This document shows, in pieces, positions 60,044-64,000 of a DNA stretch of 64,000 bases. This stretch comes from Eucalyptus grandis (Eukaryota > Streptophyta > Magnoliopsida > Myrtales > Myrtaceae): assembly GCF_016545825.1 (NCBI RefSeq), contig NC_052614.1, forward strand, positions 65,136,528-65,200,527, given 5' to 3'. Every line of letters begins with the position of its first letter. The stretch's first letter is position 1. Position numbers and translations under genes: made by a program. A model generated the notes under the pieces. That model was not told where the DNA came from. It saw only the letters and a list, made by a program, of their open reading frames with translations, and made no database searches.

Positions 60044-60530
60044 TGTTGGAGATATGATTTGTGCGTTGAAGATATTAAATCAATCGAGATTATATGGAAC
60101 CAATCTAGGATTTAGATTGATTAGATGAATCAATTAACAATTCAGATTAATTCTTTGTTTTTGCAATATTTCCTTTTATTATTCACAATATGTAATATAC
60201 ACACATGTAAATAATGCATATCAGATCATGAGTACAAAGAATTTTCATCGAACCATTGTGTCAAAGACAACACACATATCTACTAAGCAAGTGAATATAC
60301 ATAAGCCCTAACTCGAGGGGAGTGTTAGAGATATAATTTGTGCATTGAAGATATATTGAATTAACCTGAGATTTAGATTGAATACCTAAATTAATTAATG
60401 ATTGATCTTGATTATGTATCTTTGTATTATTGTAATATAAATAAATGTAAAGAGTGCATATTGAATCAATTTAGAGAAAATATAAAGAAATTCGTCAAAT
60501 CCTCTTCTTTTTAACTTCGTGTCAAATATT
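60044..60530 (+). mobile_element. Degenerate LTR pair with almost no interior
   Basis: TGTTGGAGATATGATTTGTG (60044) and TGTTAGAGATATAATTTGTG (60323) start two related segments of about 200-270 bp. A polypurine-like CTCGAGGGGAG sits directly before the second. Internal coding sequence is missing. It may be an internally deleted copia element or a TRIM-like unit. The right end is uncertain. Confidence 0.5.
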
Positions 60531-60560
60531 AACTGCATCTCCACTATAAAAACATTTTTT

Positions 60561-60732
60561 TACATTTGTAGCGTGAAAGGAAAATATTTATCATTTAAAA
60601 AATGAATACAATTTTGTGAAAATCAGAAACTCAATCACCATTCTTTTACATTTGTAGCGTGAAAGGAAAATATTTATCATTTAAAAAATGAATACAATTT
60701 TGTGAAAATCAAAAACTCAACCACCTATCGAT
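60561..60732. repeat. 86-bp tandem duplication
   Basis: Two nearly identical units, starting TACATTTGTAGCGTG at 60561 and 60647. AT-rich and non-coding. Confidence 0.8.
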
Positions 60733-61629
60733 AAATGGTGCTTGAGACATGGCAATCCAAATTAACTCCAAAATCAAAGTAGTGAACATCTTGTGTCTAA
60801 CCAAAACTGAAACTTATTTAAAAATTCTAATATTGTGTGAATAAATTTTTGACCTCACTCATTTTTTCGTACAACACCATTTTTCACAATTCTAGCCAAC
60901 TCTCGAATTTTTCACTTTTTCGGTAATACTTTAAAATCTCATTAAATTTTAATTGGTGAAAATGTTTTCACAAGCACGCTATAAAAAATTGAGTTTTACA
61001 TTTAAGTAGCTATTTTTTTTTTTTTGTTGGGGGGGTCATACATTTAAGTAGTTATTTCAAAGTGTTAAGAAGTTCACAAATATCAAGTATATTTCCTTCT
61101 TGTTGGTTTCATATTTTCGGGAAAAGATTAATATTGTCCAATATTTTAGAATTTTTGTCAAGATTTTTTTTTTTACTGAATTATTTTCATGTTGTATTCC
61201 AGTTGCCGATTCCTTTTGAATCGCCATTTGTGGTCAACAAAGCATAGCAATTCACAGGAATTTAACGGTGCCGTTACCGTAGCAAAATTCGAAAACCGAT
61301 GAGCGCGAGGGATGTTTAGTGGGGACAATCAATTGAAGTAGTGATTTGGGGATAATTAAGCAGGTGAGCTGTACCTCCACTTAGGAATCCCCACTTTACA
61401 ATAAAATATTCACTGATTTCAAACCTTCACTCATATCCACTTAATAACCAAAAACATGTCCATTTCATCGTCACTACAGCTGAGTGAAATTAAGTAAAAA
61501 ACTGAATTTTTTTTCTCTCTTTGGCTCTCCTTCTTCCGCATCCAATCACCGGCGCCGATCCAGGCCACGGGTGAGCCAGGTACCAACCAAGTTTCTCGGA
61601 CTGAAAAATTATTGGTCACAAAATAGCCC
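60733..61629. other. AT-rich intergenic region
   Basis: Contains a poly(T) run near 61010-61025 and no gene or transposon end that I can support. Confidence 0.35.
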
Positions 61630-63200
61630 GTGCACCGCTTGGTAAGCCAAGAACATTAGGGCAGCCTTCCTCCTACAATTATTGCTAAAAACAGCGTGGC
61701 AAATATTATCCTCGTACTGAATTATACTACACCAAACTCGGCTCAAGTATCTGGTCCTTCAAGCAAGATACACAAAACGCTTTGGCACAGCAACTAATTT
61801 CGACTTACCGTTGCCTAATTGAAAGGCAATGTCAACTCCTGACCAATTTGTTTCAAAGCTCCTTATAATTTTAATTGTTCTGTCCTAAAACTCATAACAC
61901 AAATGTCTTGATTCTACTCCTATAAACCAATTGTATCATCACTTATGAATTCTTCACTCTTCATTGTGATAACACCAAACTCAACTCACAAGAGTACTAA
62001 AGTATGGGAGAACTCAGTCATTAACATTCTTGCTCACTCAATCCTATGATGCCCTTATTGCAAGCTATCATGTCACTTCCCTACATTCCCCAACCATCAA
62101 TGACCCTCCCTCGAGACTTAAGTGAATGGTCAACCCTTACCGTATAAAAACTACCACTCATAACACAAATGTCTTGATTCTACTCCTATAAACCAATTGT
62201 ATCATCACTTATGAATTCTTCACTCTTCATTGTGATAACACCAAACTCAACTCACAAGAGTACTAAAGTATGGGAGAACTCAGTCATTAACATTCTTGCT
62301 CACTCAATCCTATGATGCCCTTATTGCAAGCTATCATGTCACTTCCCTACATTCCCCAACCATCAATGACCCTCCCTCGAGACTTAAGTGAATGGTCAAC
62401 CCTTACCGTATAAAAACTACCACTACACTCCATTAGTGACTTCCCCCTATCACGGCCATTTGCAAATATTTGGTCACTTGTACTCTCCTTGACAACTGTG
62501 ACATTAAGAGCCAATTGTGGACCCTCGGTAGCACCTTGTTTTGCATATTAGGCCTCCTCTAATCTCAACAAACCAATAGAGGTTTCTCCCCTCATTGGAA
62601 ACATGGTAACAGGACCTTCTCTTGAGATTTTCCAATTGATTCAAAAATGTTTTCCCTATTCTACGAGCTATTCAGTTCCTTTATATGCCCCCACTCCCAT
62701 CCCATAGGTTAGACGAAAGTTGCACCTTGTCCGAGTCCACTTAACCCAATCATCACTCCCTACCCTCACAAGACCGGGTAAATCACCCGCCTACTAGTGG
62801 GATCCTTGTATCCAATACAATTTGTTATGGCCCAACAAATTCTCAATCCTAGAATAGTTCGTGCGATGCTTGGTGAGCCAAAAACACTAAACCAGCCTTC
62901 CTTCTATTGTTATTCCTATAAACAGTGCGGCAAAATAGCATTCTCGTATCGAATTGTATCACACCCAACTTAATTCGGGCCACATAGATTACTTCAGTAC
63001 AACAATTGATTTTGGTCTACCATAGCATTATCAAGAGATCGATATTAACTCCTAACCAATTTGTGCATGAGAGGCCAAACCCAATTTCAAAGTTTTTTAG
63101 AGTTATAGTCATTCTATTCTAAAACTCCTAACACAAACACTTTGATATCATTCCTATGAACCATTTTTATTGTCACTTTTGCATCACGTATTCTTCACCC
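61630..63200. repeat. Diverged tandem repeat, period about 1.23 kb
   Basis: 61630-61960 and 62860-63195 follow the same order of words (GTGC..GCTTGGT-AGCCAA, CAGCCTTCCT, GAATT-TA-CACC-AACT, TCCT-ACCAATTTGT, CATAACACAAA). They are clearly related but much mutated. The unit is unclassified: no LTR, TIR or coding motif was recognised. Confidence 0.6.
61891..62422. repeat. 266-bp tandem duplication, apparently identical copies
   Basis: 61891-62156 and 62157-62422 read the same by eye, both starting CTCATAACACAAATGTCTTG and ending AAAAACTACCA. The surrounding repeat is old, so this duplication is recent or an assembly effect. Confidence 0.85.
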
Positions 63201-63257
63201 TGATGACGCCAAAGTCCGCTCACAAGGGTTTTTGAGTATAAGAGAACGTAGTCTGTG

Positions 63258-64000
63258 CTATGGGACCAACGGAGTCAGCAAACAAGGACAAGATGTTGAG
63301 TGTCCATGCCATGGGTGTCCTTGTGGCTCGCTAAATCTACGAGAAAAAGCCATCCTTTTATATCCAAACAAAGAAGATGCACAAATAGATCTAAGATGAA
63401 AATCTCTCCTTTGCCAAGCTTGATCCTCGTCGCTCACCGAATCTGCTAGAAAGAGCCATCTCCTTTGAGCTGAACAAAAAAGATGCACGGTAGATCTAAT
63501 TATAAAGCCATCTTCTTTGCCAAATGAAGAAACACATAGCAAATTTGGAGATGACAACCGTAAGATTTTATAGAACCATCATCAACCGTTCAAAAAGCTA
63601 AGCTGAAGATGACAACTATAAGATTTTGTAAAACTATCACCAACCGTTCTAAAAATTTAAGCTATCAAAGGAATGCGTGGTTTTATATGTAATTACTTTA
63701 ACACTTCCCTCATGCTTAATCTTTTTTTTTTTTTTTGTTATTTGCCTATTATTAAGAATGGAAATTTAATTAAGGAGATAAATGGGGCCTAAAAAATTTT
63801 GAATTAAGGATCTTCAACTTTGATATTATATAAGATTTTGTAGAATCATTGCCAACTATTCTAAAAATTTAAACTGTTAAATGAATGTATGGTTTTATTA
63901 ATTACTATAACAACAACCATCTTCCTTGCCAGACCATAAGTATACTAGAAAATGTCATATGCTCTGCCTTTGATCGACCATGGACGGTGGCTTGAGCCAA
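63258..64000. other. Short diverged repeats to the window end
   Basis: Words around GATGACAAC-(C/T)-TAAGATTTT-TA-AAC-ATC-CCAAC repeat near 63550, 63607 and 63830, and GAAAAAGCCATC-type words with AAGATGCAC near 63350 and 63450. A minus-strand frame of 99 codons spans the repeats but has no recognised domain. No gene is called. Confidence 0.4.

Noticed and set aside
63258..63557. 99-codon minus-strand frame
   Set aside because: Built from short diverged repeats; no domain.

Overview
This is nuclear DNA from a flowering plant, most likely a woody eudicot. The evidence is intron-rich proline-rich extensin-like receptor kinase (PERK) genes, a plant sulfate-transporter fragment, Ty1/copia and gypsy-type LTR retrotransposons, a tRNA-derived SINE, and abundant hAT, Mutator-like and Tourist-like MITEs. 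Myrtaceae (for example Eucalyptus) is a guess from the general character of the sequence and is not proven by anything here.

The window is a transposon-filled tandem array of PERK-type kinase units, all kinases on the minus strand. RLK-B (49739-52063) is the one apparently complete gene: seven exons, 496 residues, with every phase and GT/AG boundary consistent. RLK-A (9108-12455) has an intact kinase frame, but its last exon is cut by a hAT element whose terminal TAG would be its stop codon. RLK-D (about 15.64-17.25 kb) and RLK-C (58976-59639) are decayed relatives. A repeated layout can be read on the plus strand: downstream block (about 5.5-8.0 kb and 47.5-49.7 kb), kinase, 5' flank, a conserved non-coding block P (13.7-14.8 kb and 54.2-55.25 kb), a SULTR sulfate-transporter fragment (14.8-15.5 kb) or its residue (58.3-58.7 kb), then a second, broken kinase. 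Two further partial units (1-8 kb and 20.5-37.9 kb) keep only flanking blocks.

The duplicated flanks give empty sites for several insertions. Mobile elements by position: hAT copies at 1269-2295, 8078-9110 and 10773-11770 (the last carries a SINE at 11324-11525); a Tourist-like element at 21490-22272; a second hAT family at 23408-24101; solo LTRs at 24505-25210 and 34319-35017; a copia-type element at 26302-32205; a poly(A)-ended insertion at 32742-33895; a long-TIR element with a GC-rich minisatellite at about 38690-39960; a gag-protease-only LTR element at 39965-43070; a decayed minus-strand copia at 43075-47547; and an old short-LTR copia at 55254-58279. The right end (about 60-64 kb) holds a degenerate LTR pair and unclassified tandem repeats, including an apparently exact 266-bp duplication.

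I found no tRNA or rRNA gene, CRISPR array or bacterial-type operon, and no clear undescribed molecular system. The most interesting points are the transposon-supplied stop codon of RLK-A, the gag-protease-only retroelement, the GC-rich minisatellite inside a long-TIR element, a long hairpin at 17617-17725, and the multi-copy array that dates several insertions. All similarity statements come from reading the sequence by eye.
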